Assembly: GCF_012976305.1 (NCBI RefSeq)
Contig: NZ_JABDSR010000006.1
Location: 62,001-126,000 of the forward strand
Reading direction: 5' to 3'
Source of the DNA: Peptoniphilus faecalis
GTDB lineage: Bacteria > Bacillota > Clostridia > Tissierellales > Peptoniphilaceae
Length of the DNA stretch: 64,000 nucleotides
The translations under genes and the position numbers were made by a program. This document shows, piece by piece, positions 42,940-51,845 of this stretch (the first letter of the stretch is position 1; each line of letters opens with the position of its first letter). Under the pieces are notes generated by a model. The model did no database searches and was not told the origin of the DNA. It worked only from the letters and a program-made list of their open reading frames with translations.

Positions 42940-45639
42940 TTATTTATCTTTTTTAAATCTTACTTTCTTTTGGATTTCTCCTGCTAAAAGTGGTATTACT
43001 GCTGAGCCAAGTACTACTGCAATTTCTCTTGGTCCTAAATCCATTAGTCCAAAGGCATCGTTTAACACTGGTACATAGATTACTACTAGCATCAATAAGA
43101 AAGAAAATACTGTTGCCATTACTAATTTTTTATTTGTAAATACTCCAATTTCAAAAACAGTTTTGTCGATTGATCTTGCCGTATAGGATCTAAGAAGTTC
43201 ACAAATTATTAGTGTGGAAAATGCCATCGTCCTTGCGTGGTGAAGTCCTTCACCCATTCCATACCATTTTAAGCCAATAAAATATGCAAGAAGCGTTGCA
43301 ACTGTTATTGCAATCGATTGAATTGCGACTGTTATTTTTATTTCTGTGTCGAGGATTGGTTCGTCAGGGTCGCGCGGTTTTTCCTTCATTATATCGGCTT
43401 CTCCCTTTTCAACTCCAAGAGCTAGAGCTGGGAAAGAGTCTGTTACAAGATTAAGCCAAAGAAGTTGAATTGGAATAAGTGGAACTGGCAAGTTCATCAA
43501 AATAGAAATCAAAACTATTAAAACTTCTCCCAAGTTACACGAAAGTAAATATGCTACAAATTTTTTTATATTGGAATAAATAATTCTTCCTTCTTCAACT
43601 GCATTTACAATAGTTGCGAAATTGTCATCTGTCAAAATTACTTCTGCTGTGTTTTTAGCGACATCTGTCCCCGTAATTCCCATTGCAATGCCAATATCTG
43701 CCTTTTTAATTGCTGGTGCGTCATTTACGCCATCACCTGTCATAGCTGTTATATGTCCATTTTCTTTCAATGCCGTTACTATTTGAACTTTATTTTCTGG
43801 AGAAACTCTCGTAAAGACAGATTTTTTCTTTACTATTTCTCGAAGTTCTGTTTCAGACATTTCATTTAATTCTCTGCCCATTATTGCTTCATCATCTGAT
43901 TTTGCAATACCAAGGTCCTTGGCAATTGCAAGACCTGTTTCAAGATAATCGCCTGTTATCATAATTGGTCTTATGCCCGCACTTTTACATTCTTTTATTG
44001 CATCCTTAACTTCTGGCCTTGATGGGTCTATCATTCCAGTAAGTCCAACAAAGACCATATCCTTTTCAACAATTTCAGATGTGAGTTTACTTGGAAGGGT
44101 TTTGTGTTTTCTGTAAGCATAACCTAGACATCTTAGAGCTGACCTTGCAAATTCTGAATTTTTATCTAAAACTTCTTTTTTAAGTTTTTCGTCTAGTTCT
44201 ACTTCTTTTCCACCAATTAAAATTTTACTACATCTATCTAAGACTACATCAGGTGCACCCTTTGTGAAAGATGCAATTTCGTCAAAAATTTTGTCGTGAA
44301 AAGTTGTCATCATTTTTCTATCAGAATCAAAGGGAATTTCCTCTAGCCTATCAAATTTTTTATAAAGATTTTCTAATCCATTTCCTGCTTTTTCTGCAAA
44401 AGTAAGAAGTGCACCTTCAGTTGGATCTCCTGTAATGGAAGCTTCGCCGTCCTTTACCTTTAATTTTGCATCATTAGTAAGAGCTGCAATTGATGATAAA
44501 ATTTTTAAGTTTTCATCATCGTCTATTGTAATTACTTCTTCTTTTTTAGTTACATCTCCTTCTGGGACATAACCAGTTCCTGAAACATCATAAACATTTT
44601 CATCGGTAAAAACTTTTACAACTGTCATTTCATTTTGCGTTAGAGTGCCAGTTTTGTCGGAACAAATTACTGTTGTTGTTCCAAGAGTTTCAACTGCCAA
44701 AAGTTTTTTGACAATTGCATTTTTTTCTGCCATCTTGCCCATACCAATTGAAAGTACAATTGTCACTATGGCAGGTAAGCCTTCAGGCACAGCTGCCACT
44801 GCAAGTGAAATTGCTGTCATAAACATGTCCAGTGGATCGTGTTTATATAAAAGTCCAACAGCCATTACAACTGCACAAATCACTATTACTAAAATTCCAA
44901 GAGTTTTTGAAAGCTTTGCAAGTTTTCTTTGTAGCGGAGTTTGTTCTTCTCCTACTGTTGCAATTGAAGTTGCAATCTTGCCAATCTCTGTATTGTGTCC
45001 AGTTTCAATAACTACTCCCATTCCCCTGCCATAAGTTACAATAGTTGATGAGTAAGCTAAGTTTTCTCTATCACCAATTTCCATTTTGCCACTATATTCT
45101 GCGTCATAATGTTTTTCTACAGCAACGGATTCTCCCGTAAGTGATGATTCATCGATTTTTAAATTTGATGATTCAATTAGCCTTAAATCTGCTGGGACAA
45201 TATCTCCTGTTTCAAGGACAATAATATCTCCTGGAACTAATTTATTTGAATCAACTTCTTCATCTTCGCCATCTCTTATTACCTTTGCCTTTGGTGAAGA
45301 CATCTTTTGTAGTGCTTCAATGGCTTCTTCTGCTTTTCCCTCTTGATAAATTGAAAGAAAGGCATTTACAATTACAATTGCAATGATAATTCCAGCATCA
45401 AGGGCTTCTCCTACAAAAACAGATACAATTGCTGCTGCAATTAAAATAATTATCATTGGGTCTAGGATTTGCTCCTTTAGCTTTTCTCCAAAGGATTTTT
45501 TCTTTTCTGCCTCAAGTGCATTTTCTCCATACTCTTGCAATCTGTTTTGAGCTTCTTCATGAGATAGTCCCTTCTCTTTTGTTGTCGAGAGATTTTTCAA
45601 GGTCTCATCTGGCGACTGATTATACCAATTTTTTTCCAT
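42940..45639 (-). CDS. P-type cation-transporting ATPase, probably Mn2+ exporter (P2A)
   Basis: An 899-residue SERCA-like ATPase with about ten membrane helices. Motifs: TGES at 168-171 (dephosphorylation), PEGLP at 285-289 (cation-site helix), phosphorylated Asp328 in DKTGTLTQNE, TGD in the P domain and GDGVNDAPAIKKADIGIAMG. Such enzymes are usually annotated as calcium ATPases. The leader contains a yybP-ykoY Mn2+ riboswitch, as does the P-type ATPase YoaB of Lactococcus, so Mn2+ export is the likelier job. The ATG follows AAGGAGG. Confidence 0.93.
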   Translation of the reverse strand: MEKNWYNQSPDETLKNLSTTKEKGLSHEEAQNRLQEYGENALEAEKKKSFGEKLKEQILDPMIIILIAAAIVSVFVGEALDAGIIIAIVIVNAFLSIYQEGKAEEAIEALQKMSSPKAKVIRDGEDEEVDSNKLVPGDIIVLETGDIVPADLRLIESSNLKIDESSLTGESVAVEKHYDAEYSGKMEIGDRENLAYSSTIVTYGRGMGVVIETGHNTEIGKIATSIATVGEEQTPLQRKLAKLSKTLGILVIVICAVVMAVGLLYKHDPLDMFMTAISLAVAAVPEGLPAIVTIVLSIGMGKMAEKNAIVKKLLAVETLGTTTVICSDKTGTLTQNEMTVVKVFTDENVYDVSGTGYVPEGDVTKKEEVITIDDDENLKILSSIAALTNDAKLKVKDGEASITGDPTEGALLTFAEKAGNGLENLYKKFDRLEEIPFDSDRKMMTTFHDKIFDEIASFTKGAPDVVLDRCSKILIGGKEVELDEKLKKEVLDKNSEFARSALRCLGYAYRKHKTLPSKLTSEIVEKDMVFVGLTGMIDPSRPEVKDAIKECKSAGIRPIMITGDYLETGLAIAKDLGIAKSDDEAIMGRELNEMSETELREIVKKKSVFTRVSPENKVQIVTALKENGHITAMTGDGVNDAPAIKKADIGIAMGITGTDVAKNTAEVILTDDNFATIVNAVEEGRIIYSNIKKFVAYLLSCNLGEVLIVLISILMNLPVPLIPIQLLWLNLVTDSFPALALGVEKGEADIMKEKPRDPDEPILDTEIKITVAIQSIAITVATLLAYFIGLKWYGMGEGLHHARTMAFSTLIICELLRSYTARSIDKTVFEIGVFTNKKLVMATVFSFLLMLVVIYVPVLNDAFGLMDLGPREIAVVLGSAVIPLLAGEIQKKVRFKKDK

Positions 45640-45667
45640 AATTCCTCCTTATAATTTCATATAAAAT

Positions 45668-45776
45668 AAAAAAAGAGACCGATTGTTACATCGGTCTCAC
45701 ATACTTAATACTAAGCTTTCCAGCCGGGCAATGCCGTAATGACGACTGAAAATTTAAAAGTTACTCCCCTAAGTGA
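45668..45776 (-). promoter_or_regulatory. yybP-ykoY Mn2+ riboswitch with terminator
   Basis: On the minus strand: TTAGGGGAGTAAC near 45765-45776, then CAGTCGTCATTACGGC and GCCCGGCTGG (about 45722-45748), and the closing GTGAGACC. These are the conserved pieces of the yybP-ykoY aptamer. The final stem overlaps a terminator GAGACCGAT/ATCGGTCTC with TTTTTTT (45668-45698). Mn2+ binding would be expected to prevent termination and turn on the ATPase. Confidence 0.9.
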
Positions 45777-45780
45777 ATAA

Positions 45781-45809
45781 ATTATATCAAATTATTTTGC
45801 CTAAAACAA
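45781..45809 (-). promoter_or_regulatory. Promoter of the Mn2+ riboswitch and ATPase
   Basis: TTGTTT (45804-45809), a 17-base spacer and TATAAT (45781-45786) on the minus strand. Transcription would start at the 5' edge of the riboswitch. Confidence 0.65.
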
Positions 45810-45844
45810 TCTAAGTTAATATTACCCAAAAATATTCTCTTAAA

Positions 45845-47131
45845 TTATTTTTTTGGAACAATCTTTTCCTTTCCGCCCATATACATTTGAAGTGGTTTTG
45901 GAATTTTTACACTGCCATCTTCTTGTAAAAGATTTTCTAAGAAGGCAATTAACATTCTTGGCGGTGCAACAACTGTGTTGTTCAAAGTATGTGCAAGATA
46001 TGTTCCATTTTTACCACGAAGTTTAATATTAAGTCTTCTTGCTTGTGCATCTCCAAGATTTGAACAAGATCCAACTTCAAAGTATTTATTTTGTCTTGGA
46101 GAGAAGGCTTCAACGTCAAGAGATTTTACCTTTAAATCTGCCAAGTCGCCAGAACAACATTCAAGAGTTCTTACAGGAATTTCTAATGAACGGAAGAAGT
46201 CCACTGTATTTTGCCATAATTTTACAAACCAATCCTTTGAATCTTCGGGCTTGCAAATTACAACCATCTCTTGCTTTTCAAATTGGTGAATTCTATAAAC
46301 TCCTCTTTCTTCTATTCCATGAGCTCCAACTTCTTTTCTAAAACATGGAGAATAAGAAGTTAATGCAAGGGGCATATCTTCTTCTGGAGTAATTGTATTA
46401 ATAAATTTACCAATCATTGAGTGTTCTGATGTACCAATTAGATAAAGGTCTTCTCCTTCAATCTTATACATCATATTTTCCATTTCAGCAAAACTCATTA
46501 CACCAGTAACAACATCTGAACGAATCATAAATGGTGGAATGTGATATTCAAATCCACGATCAATCATAAAATCTCTTGCATAGGATAAAATTGCAGAGTG
46601 AAGTCTTGCAATATCGCCCTTTAAATAATAAAATCCTGCTCCTGATGTATTTCTAGCTGAATCTAAATCAATTCCATCAAAGGTTTCCATGATATCAACA
46701 TGATAGGGTACTTCGTAATCCGGTATAACTGGTTCACCAAATCTTTCGATTTCCACATTTTCACTGTCGTCTTTTCCTATTGGCACTGAATCATCAATCA
46801 TTTGTGGAATAATTTGCATCCTTTTTTTAAGTTCTTCGCCAAGATCTCTTTCAGCTGCTTCTAATTCTGTGATTTCTTTATTTATTTCAGCAACTCTTTT
46901 TTTAGCTTCTTCGGCTTTATCCTTTTCACCCTTTTGTATAAAGCTTCCTATTTCTTTTGAAGTTTGATTTTTTTCTGCACGAAGATTGTCTCCCTTAGTT
47001 TTTGCTTCTCTAAGTTCTTCGTCGATTTTTATAACTTCATCAACTAGTGGAAGTTTCTCATCTTGGAATTTCTTTTTGATGTTTTCCTTAACTGCTTCTG
47101 GGTTTTCTCTTACAAATTTAATGTCTAACAT
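45845..47131 (-). CDS. serS: Seryl-tRNA synthetase
   Basis: Class II synthetase for tRNA-Ser. The 428-residue protein has the N-terminal antiparallel coiled coil (about 30-105, KTKGDNLRAEKNQTSKEIG...) that grips the long variable arm of tRNA-Ser. The catalytic core carries LPLALTSYSPCFRKEVGAHG (motif 2 region) and motif 3 LNNTVVAPPRMLIAFLEN. Length is normal. It is under a serine T-box (47150-47330). Confidence 0.96.
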   Translation of the reverse strand: MLDIKFVRENPEAVKENIKKKFQDEKLPLVDEVIKIDEELREAKTKGDNLRAEKNQTSKEIGSFIQKGEKDKAEEAKKRVAEINKEITELEAAERDLGEELKKRMQIIPQMIDDSVPIGKDDSENVEIERFGEPVIPDYEVPYHVDIMETFDGIDLDSARNTSGAGFYYLKGDIARLHSAILSYARDFMIDRGFEYHIPPFMIRSDVVTGVMSFAEMENMMYKIEGEDLYLIGTSEHSMIGKFINTITPEEDMPLALTSYSPCFRKEVGAHGIEERGVYRIHQFEKQEMVVICKPEDSKDWFVKLWQNTVDFFRSLEIPVRTLECCSGDLADLKVKSLDVEAFSPRQNKYFEVGSCSNLGDAQARRLNIKLRGKNGTYLAHTLNNTVVAPPRMLIAFLENLLQEDGSVKIPKPLQMYMGGKEKIVPKK

Positions 47132-47149
47132 AAATCCTCCCTTAAAATA

Positions 47150-47330
47150 AAAAAAAGCCCCTCAATCCCTAAAGGGACGAGAGACCCGCGTTGCCACCCT
47201 AATTAACCAAATGGTTCACTTAAAAATTCATAGACTATGAGGTGGATTCACTTTAAATGTTTACAGATTTGCACCTACCACCTGCTCTCTAAAAAACTTT
47301 TTAAAATTACTATTCTCAATTATCGCCTTT
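47150..47330 (-). promoter_or_regulatory. T-box leader (serine) of serS
   Basis: Minus strand: the conserved T-box AGGGTGGCAACGCG (47187-47200) lies before a terminator stem (47150-47180 region, GTCCC/GGGAT with a long T-run). Further upstream, stem I contains AGTGAATCCACC. The likely specifier codon UCC (serine) lies at 47244-47246. The promoter is a TGGTATAAT extended -10 (47344-47349 for TATAAT). Uncharged tRNA-Ser should allow read-through into serS. Confidence 0.92.
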
Positions 47331-47345
47331 TTTAGTTTTTAATAT

Positions 47346-47605
47346 TATACCACAAGGAAAAATAAGTTCAAGTCTTTAGCGTGTAAAGTAAAGTCAACTA
47401 ATTAAATAATACTATGTTAAAAGATTATTAATCAAAATATTTCTTTGTAAATAAAAATAATCGTTGATATTTTGAACCTAGTTATAAATCCTAACATTTA
47501 CAATATCATACAACCTTGTAAAATTAAATATTTAAAACAACTAATTATCATAAAAGGTTATGGTAAAATTAAAACATTTCCATTGTCATATATTTAATTT
47601 TTAGT
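47346..47605. other. AT-rich intergenic stretch, serS leader to small protein gene
   Basis: About 260 bases without a recognisable gene, apart from the serS promoter (47344-47372). Stops occur in every frame. Confidence 0.55.
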
Positions 47606-47728
47606 TCATCTATTGTTTTTTATATATTTTATTAAGGCAATTATTGCCAATATTATAAGGACAAAAACTGCAACAAAAAATCCAAAACCTATTATTAAAC
47701 TTATTATAGATTTAGACACACAAGCCAT
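47606..47728 (-). CDS. Small hydrophobic membrane protein, 40 residues
   Basis: ATG at 47728 after AAGGGGGAT. The product is a single transmembrane helix (IISLIIGFGFFVAVFVLIIL) with a basic C-terminus (IKYIKNNR) and an N-terminal Cys. TATAAT at 47749-47754 lies upstream. Single-helix proteins of this size are small membrane regulators or type I toxins; no antisense RNA is apparent. The ribosome site supports it as real. Confidence 0.6.
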   Translation of the reverse strand: MACVSKSIISLIIGFGFFVAVFVLIILAIIALIKYIKNNR

Positions 47729-47839
47729 AATAATCCCCCTTTTATTTTATTATATCATAGAATAATTTTTCAATTTCTTACAAATTATTATTTAAGATAA
47801 AATTTTTTCTTTTTGTTATAATATGCTAGAGGTGATGAA

Positions 47840-48751
47840 ATGAGAAAGTTTTTACTTTCACAAGGCGTTTCAGAAGATCTACTCAATGGAGTGGATGAAT
47901 TTATAGAAAAACATGAATTAAATGAAGAATATAGATATAGAATTCCAAAAATTAAATATAAATATTATGGCAAAAAAACTTGGGAGAAGGCAATCGCAGC
48001 AATTTTATCTGGCGATAACATCCTTCTATCTGGACCAAAGGCAACGGGCAAAAATGTTTTAGCAGAAAATCTTGCCTATCTTTTTAAGAGACCTCTTTGG
48101 ACGATTTCTCTAAACATTACATCAGACCCTTCAAGTCTTATTGGTTCTGATACTTTTAAAAATAATGAAGTTATCCTAAAAAAAGGACCAGTCTACGAAG
48201 CCGCAGAACAAGGTGGCTTTGCAGTATTTGACGAAATAAATATGGCAAAAAACGAAGCACTCTCTGTTGTGCATTCAACTCTTGATTACAGGAGAGTTAT
48301 CGATGTTTCTGGTTATGGAAGACTAAACTTAAATGATGCAACGAGATTTATAGCAACAATGAATTACGGTTACATTGGCACTCGTGATTTAAACGAAGCC
48401 TTGGTATCAAGGTTTTTGGTAATTGATATGCCAACAATAGCAGAAAGCGATTTGGAAAAATTATTTAAAGAAAATACAAATTTAAATAAAAATGCAATAA
48501 AAATTTTCACAAAATTATTTTTGGACTTGCAAGAGAAATCCCTTAACTCAGAAATTTCTTCAAAGGCAATTGATCTTCGCGGACTCCTTTCTAGCATTGA
48601 ACTTATGAATAAAGGATTAGGCATTAGAGATTCCCTTGAACTTGGAATTGTAGATAAAACCTTTGACTCCTACGAGAGAGAAATCGTTACAGATGTAATA
48701 GACACTCTCTTTATAAAAAATATTGAAAGAGCTGATTTATTTGAAGGATAA
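47840..48751 (+). CDS. MoxR-type AAA+ ATPase
   Basis: A 303-residue AAA+ protein of the MoxR/CbbQ/NorQ group that works with a VWA-domain partner, here the next gene. Walker A reads GPKATGKN (65-72), in which the usual Ser/Thr after the Lys is Asn. Walker B GGFAVFDE is at 125-132, and the MNYGYIG sensor-like region at 174-180 is followed by the Arg finger region SRF (190-192). The start ATG follows AGAGGTGA. Such pairs insert metals or activate protein complexes; the client cannot be told from sequence. Confidence 0.85.
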   Translation: MRKFLLSQGVSEDLLNGVDEFIEKHELNEEYRYRIPKIKYKYYGKKTWEKAIAAILSGDNILLSGPKATGKNVLAENLAYLFKRPLWTISLNITSDPSSLIGSDTFKNNEVILKKGPVYEAAEQGGFAVFDEINMAKNEALSVVHSTLDYRRVIDVSGYGRLNLNDATRFIATMNYGYIGTRDLNEALVSRFLVIDMPTIAESDLEKLFKENTNLNKNAIKIFTKLFLDLQEKSLNSEISSKAIDLRGLLSSIELMNKGLGIRDSLELGIVDKTFDSYEREIVTDVIDTLFIKNIERADLFEG

Positions 48752-50456
48752 AAATAGACTAAAAAATATATTTTGGACTGTTTCAGATCTTTATAACTTC
48801 GATATTTTTAAATTCTCGCTAAAACCAGAGGACTCCTACGAAGCTGCAATCCTTGGCTATGCGTCGAAATATTTTTATTTTTATACAATTGATGACTTTT
48901 TCAAAAGATATATAAATAATTTAAACAATAAAAAAGATTTATGGGAAATTTCAAAACTAATTATTGAAAATATTTTTTCACATGAAATGATTTTAGAAAG
49001 ACCTGGCACTTTGGATTTCAAAAAATCTCACGATGAAGAAATTTTAAAACACTTGAATAGACAAAAAATAATTTTAACAACAGAGTTAAAAATTGGATAC
49101 ATTAGAAAAGAAAGAGGAAAATTCCCAAAGGTTCAAAAAGTTTTAGAAGAAATGCTAGATGAAATTTATGCTTTTAAAAGCTTAGACACCTTCCAATATT
49201 TAGAATTTTTAAAATATTTATTTGAAAAGTATTTTCACATTAATAAAAATCTTCCTCATGATATTGACGAAAGTTATGAGGACTTTAAAAGGGAAGCAAA
49301 GTCCAACTCCTCATCAAATAAAAATCGCCCTTACAATAGAAAAAAATTTGTAGACAACACTTTTCTAGAAAGATACAATATTGAATCTGCTGAATTTACT
49401 TTTTTTAACGATGATTACAGAGATATAAATGTAAAAGAAGACAATTTTAAAAATAATTTTGGCGACCAAAATATTTACGAAGCACTAGAAAAACACTATG
49501 GCATAGAAAAAATAAAAAGGCATGTTGCCGATAAAATTGCTTCAAAAATCGCAACAGACATTCACAGTGATATTAAAATTTATTTTCCCAGTGGCGAATT
49601 TAAAAATAAAAATTCTTATTTTGCCAAAGAAGAAAAAAATAATTATCTAGACAATTTAAAGTTTTACGAAGACAACAAAGTCCAAAATCAACGTGCAGCT
49701 CGTGAACTTTCAAGCATAATAAAAAATTCTCTACTGAGAGAATCTGAAGATGAAACAGTAAAATCAAAGGAAGGAAACATTATTGCCTCTGAAATTTGGA
49801 AGTCAAAGGCACTTAACGAGTATAAGATTTTTAGTAAAATAAATCACAAGGATTCCAACGAAATTTTTGTCGACATCCTGCTTGACTCCTCTGCATCCCA
49901 AAACAAAAGAAAAGAAATTGTAGCAACAGAAAGCTACATTATTGCAGAAGCTCTAACAAACTTGAATATTAAAACTAGAGTTTTTTCTTATAATAATTTT
50001 TACAATTACCTCGTCATAAAAAAATATAGAGATTACAATGACCCTCAAACTAAAAACATGAACATCTTCAAGTATTCACCCAGTGGCTCTAACCGAGATG
50101 GCCTTGCAATAAAATTCATGCGACATTTAATTTCAAAAAATTATGATTCAAGGAGATTTTTAATAATTTTAACTGATGGGCTTCCCTTTGATGAAATTGA
50201 CATAGGAGTTGTGGGTACATCAAAAATTCCCGGCGAAAATTATAAAGATGACGAAGCAGTCATGGACACATCAAAGGAAGTTCTCTTGACAAGATTAATG
50301 GGCATAAATACCTTTGGAGTATTCACTGGCGAAGAATCGGAGAGCTTAAACATCAAAAAAATTTATGGCAACGACTACGCTTATATTACTAATATCGCAA
50401 GATTTCATAAAGTCGTTGGCATATTTTTAAAAACTTACGCAAATAAAATAGAGTAG
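48723..50456 (+). CDS. VWA-domain protein, partner of the MoxR ATPase
   Basis: A protein of up to 577 residues with a C-terminal von Willebrand A domain. The MIDAS signature DSSAS is at 388-392, the region SPSGSNRDGLAI at 452-463, and TDGLPFD at 484-490. The N-terminal 350 residues are charged and helical without a known domain, like CbbO/NorD-type partners. The start is uncertain: it opens with TTG at 48723, inside the ATPase gene, with no good ribosome site, and a TTG at 48741 is equally possible. The reading frames overlap, which indicates coupling. Confidence 0.82.
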   Translation: MKELIYLKDKNRLKNIFWTVSDLYNFDIFKFSLKPEDSYEAAILGYASKYFYFYTIDDFFKRYINNLNNKKDLWEISKLIIENIFSHEMILERPGTLDFKKSHDEEILKHLNRQKIILTTELKIGYIRKERGKFPKVQKVLEEMLDEIYAFKSLDTFQYLEFLKYLFEKYFHINKNLPHDIDESYEDFKREAKSNSSSNKNRPYNRKKFVDNTFLERYNIESAEFTFFNDDYRDINVKEDNFKNNFGDQNIYEALEKHYGIEKIKRHVADKIASKIATDIHSDIKIYFPSGEFKNKNSYFAKEEKNNYLDNLKFYEDNKVQNQRAARELSSIIKNSLLRESEDETVKSKEGNIIASEIWKSKALNEYKIFSKINHKDSNEIFVDILLDSSASQNKRKEIVATESYIIAEALTNLNIKTRVFSYNNFYNYLVIKKYRDYNDPQTKNMNIFKYSPSGSNRDGLAIKFMRHLISKNYDSRRFLIILTDGLPFDEIDIGVVGTSKIPGENYKDDEAVMDTSKEVLLTRLMGINTFGVFTGEESESLNIKKIYGNDYAYITNIARFHKVVGIFLKTYANKIE

Positions 50457-50486
50457 GCTTCATAATGATGCCTACTCTATTTTATT
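50442..50486. terminator. Long terminator after the VWA gene
   Basis: Perfect 17-base stem AATAAAATAGAGTAGGC and its complement, with an 11-base loop; T-rich flank on both strands. It lies over the end of the VWA gene and the stop region of the minus-strand 52-residue gene. Confidence 0.85.
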
Positions 50487-50630
50487 TGCTATATTAAATC
50501 CTGCCATGACTAAAATTATTGAATAAATCAATTTTAATAGTAGACTCCCCTCTCTACCAATCCTAGAAAGTAAAATTGACATTAGTCCAAAGATAATTAC
50601 ATTTAAAATAATAACAAAAAATTTTTCCAT
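50472..50630 (-). CDS. Small membrane protein (52 residues), after the aminotransferase
   Basis: ATG at 50630, 24 bases after the aminotransferase stop, without a clear ribosome site. It has two hydrophobic helices (about 3-19 and 33-46) separated by RIGREGS. Its TAG lies in the terminator hairpin. It is probably translated with the aminotransferase, or is a spurious frame. Confidence 0.4.
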   Translation of the reverse strand: MEKFFVIILNVIIFGLMSILLSRIGREGSLLLKLIYSIILVMAGFNIANKIE

Positions 50631-50653
50631 TTTTCTATATTGACAAAAACTTT

Positions 50654-51835
50654 CTACTTATTCATAAAATGTTTACAAGCTTTTTCTATCCTATCTAGAC
50701 CTTCAACAATGTCTTCATAACTACTTGCATAGGAAAGTCTTACAAAGCCTTCTCCTGCTGTTCCAAATACATTACCTGGAACTAGTGCAACACATAATTC
50801 GTCAAGTAAATACTTGCAAAATTCTTCTGCACTAACTCCAACTCCCTTGATGTTAATAAAAGCATAAAAAGCCCCGTCAGGATTATTTAAGCTAAGCCCA
50901 TCTATTGAATTAACTTTTTCAACAATATAATCACGCCTTCTCTTGTATTCTTTCAACATTTTTTGTGCACCTTCTTGCCCTTCTTTTAGAGCAACGATAC
51001 CTGCATGTTGCACAAAGGATGTTGCACAAGATGTATTGTGTTGGTGAATAATATTTAAAACTCTAATATATTCCTCTGGTGCTGCAATATATGCAAGACG
51101 AAAACCAGTCATAGAATATGTTTTTGAAAAACCATTAATAGTAATAGTTCTTTCTTTCATTTCATCAAAGGATGCTATAGAATAGTGCTTCTTAGTTCCG
51201 TAGACAATTTTTTCATAAATTTCATCAGAAATTACTAAAATATCTTTCCTTTTTGCAAAATCAGCAAGATTTTCTAAAGTTTCCTTTGAAAGCATAGATC
51301 CAATTGGATTTGATGGCGTGATAATTACAATTGCCTTAGTTTTTTCTGTAACAAGTTCTTCTAACTCATCAAAATCAATTTGAAAATCATTTTCTTCTGA
51401 CAAACTATATCTAACTGGCACTGCATTCATGATATGAGCCGTATTTACATAATTTGGCCAACATGGATTTGGAATTAGGATTTCGTCTCCTTCTTCTAAA
51501 ATTAATGAATAAGTGTCAAAAATTGCTTCAGATGCACCTGCCGTTATTAGAATTTCCTTTGCAGAATAATCTAAATTATTATCCTCTCTTAATTTTTCAG
51601 CAACAGCTTCTCTCAGTGGCATAATTCCAAAATTTGAAGTATAAAAAACATCTCCCCTTTCAATGCTTTTTATAGTTGCATCCTTTATAACCTTTGGAGT
51701 ATCAAAATCAGGTCTGCCAACTTCAAAATGGTAGATCTTTTTTCCTTCTCTTTCCATTTCAAGAGTTTTTTCGTTAATTTTTCTAATTCCAGATGGCTCT
51801 ACATTACTAAATTTACTACAAATAAAATCCCTCAT
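50654..51835 (-). CDS. Class I/II PLP-dependent aminotransferase
   Basis: A 393-residue fold-type I aminotransferase. The PLP Lys lies in GFSKTYSMTGFR (about 232-243), and the substrate-binding Arg in the C-terminal FVRLSYASS. It resembles aspartate/aromatic aminotransferases of the AspC type, but the substrate is not certain. It is the last gene of a cluster with a threonine/serine dehydratase and two peptidases, suggesting amino-acid breakdown. The start follows GGAGG-like bases. Confidence 0.9.
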   Translation of the reverse strand: MRDFICSKFSNVEPSGIRKINEKTLEMEREGKKIYHFEVGRPDFDTPKVIKDATIKSIERGDVFYTSNFGIMPLREAVAEKLREDNNLDYSAKEILITAGASEAIFDTYSLILEEGDEILIPNPCWPNYVNTAHIMNAVPVRYSLSEENDFQIDFDELEELVTEKTKAIVIITPSNPIGSMLSKETLENLADFAKRKDILVISDEIYEKIVYGTKKHYSIASFDEMKERTITINGFSKTYSMTGFRLAYIAAPEEYIRVLNIIHQHNTSCATSFVQHAGIVALKEGQEGAQKMLKEYKRRRDYIVEKVNSIDGLSLNNPDGAFYAFINIKGVGVSAEEFCKYLLDELCVALVPGNVFGTAGEGFVRLSYASSYEDIVEGLDRIEKACKHFMNK

Positions 51836-51845
51836 AGCTTCCTCC

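Noticed and set aside
44645-45034. 129-codon plus-strand frame opposite the P-type ATPase
   Set aside because: It lies wholly inside a well-conserved ATPase gene and has no start signal.
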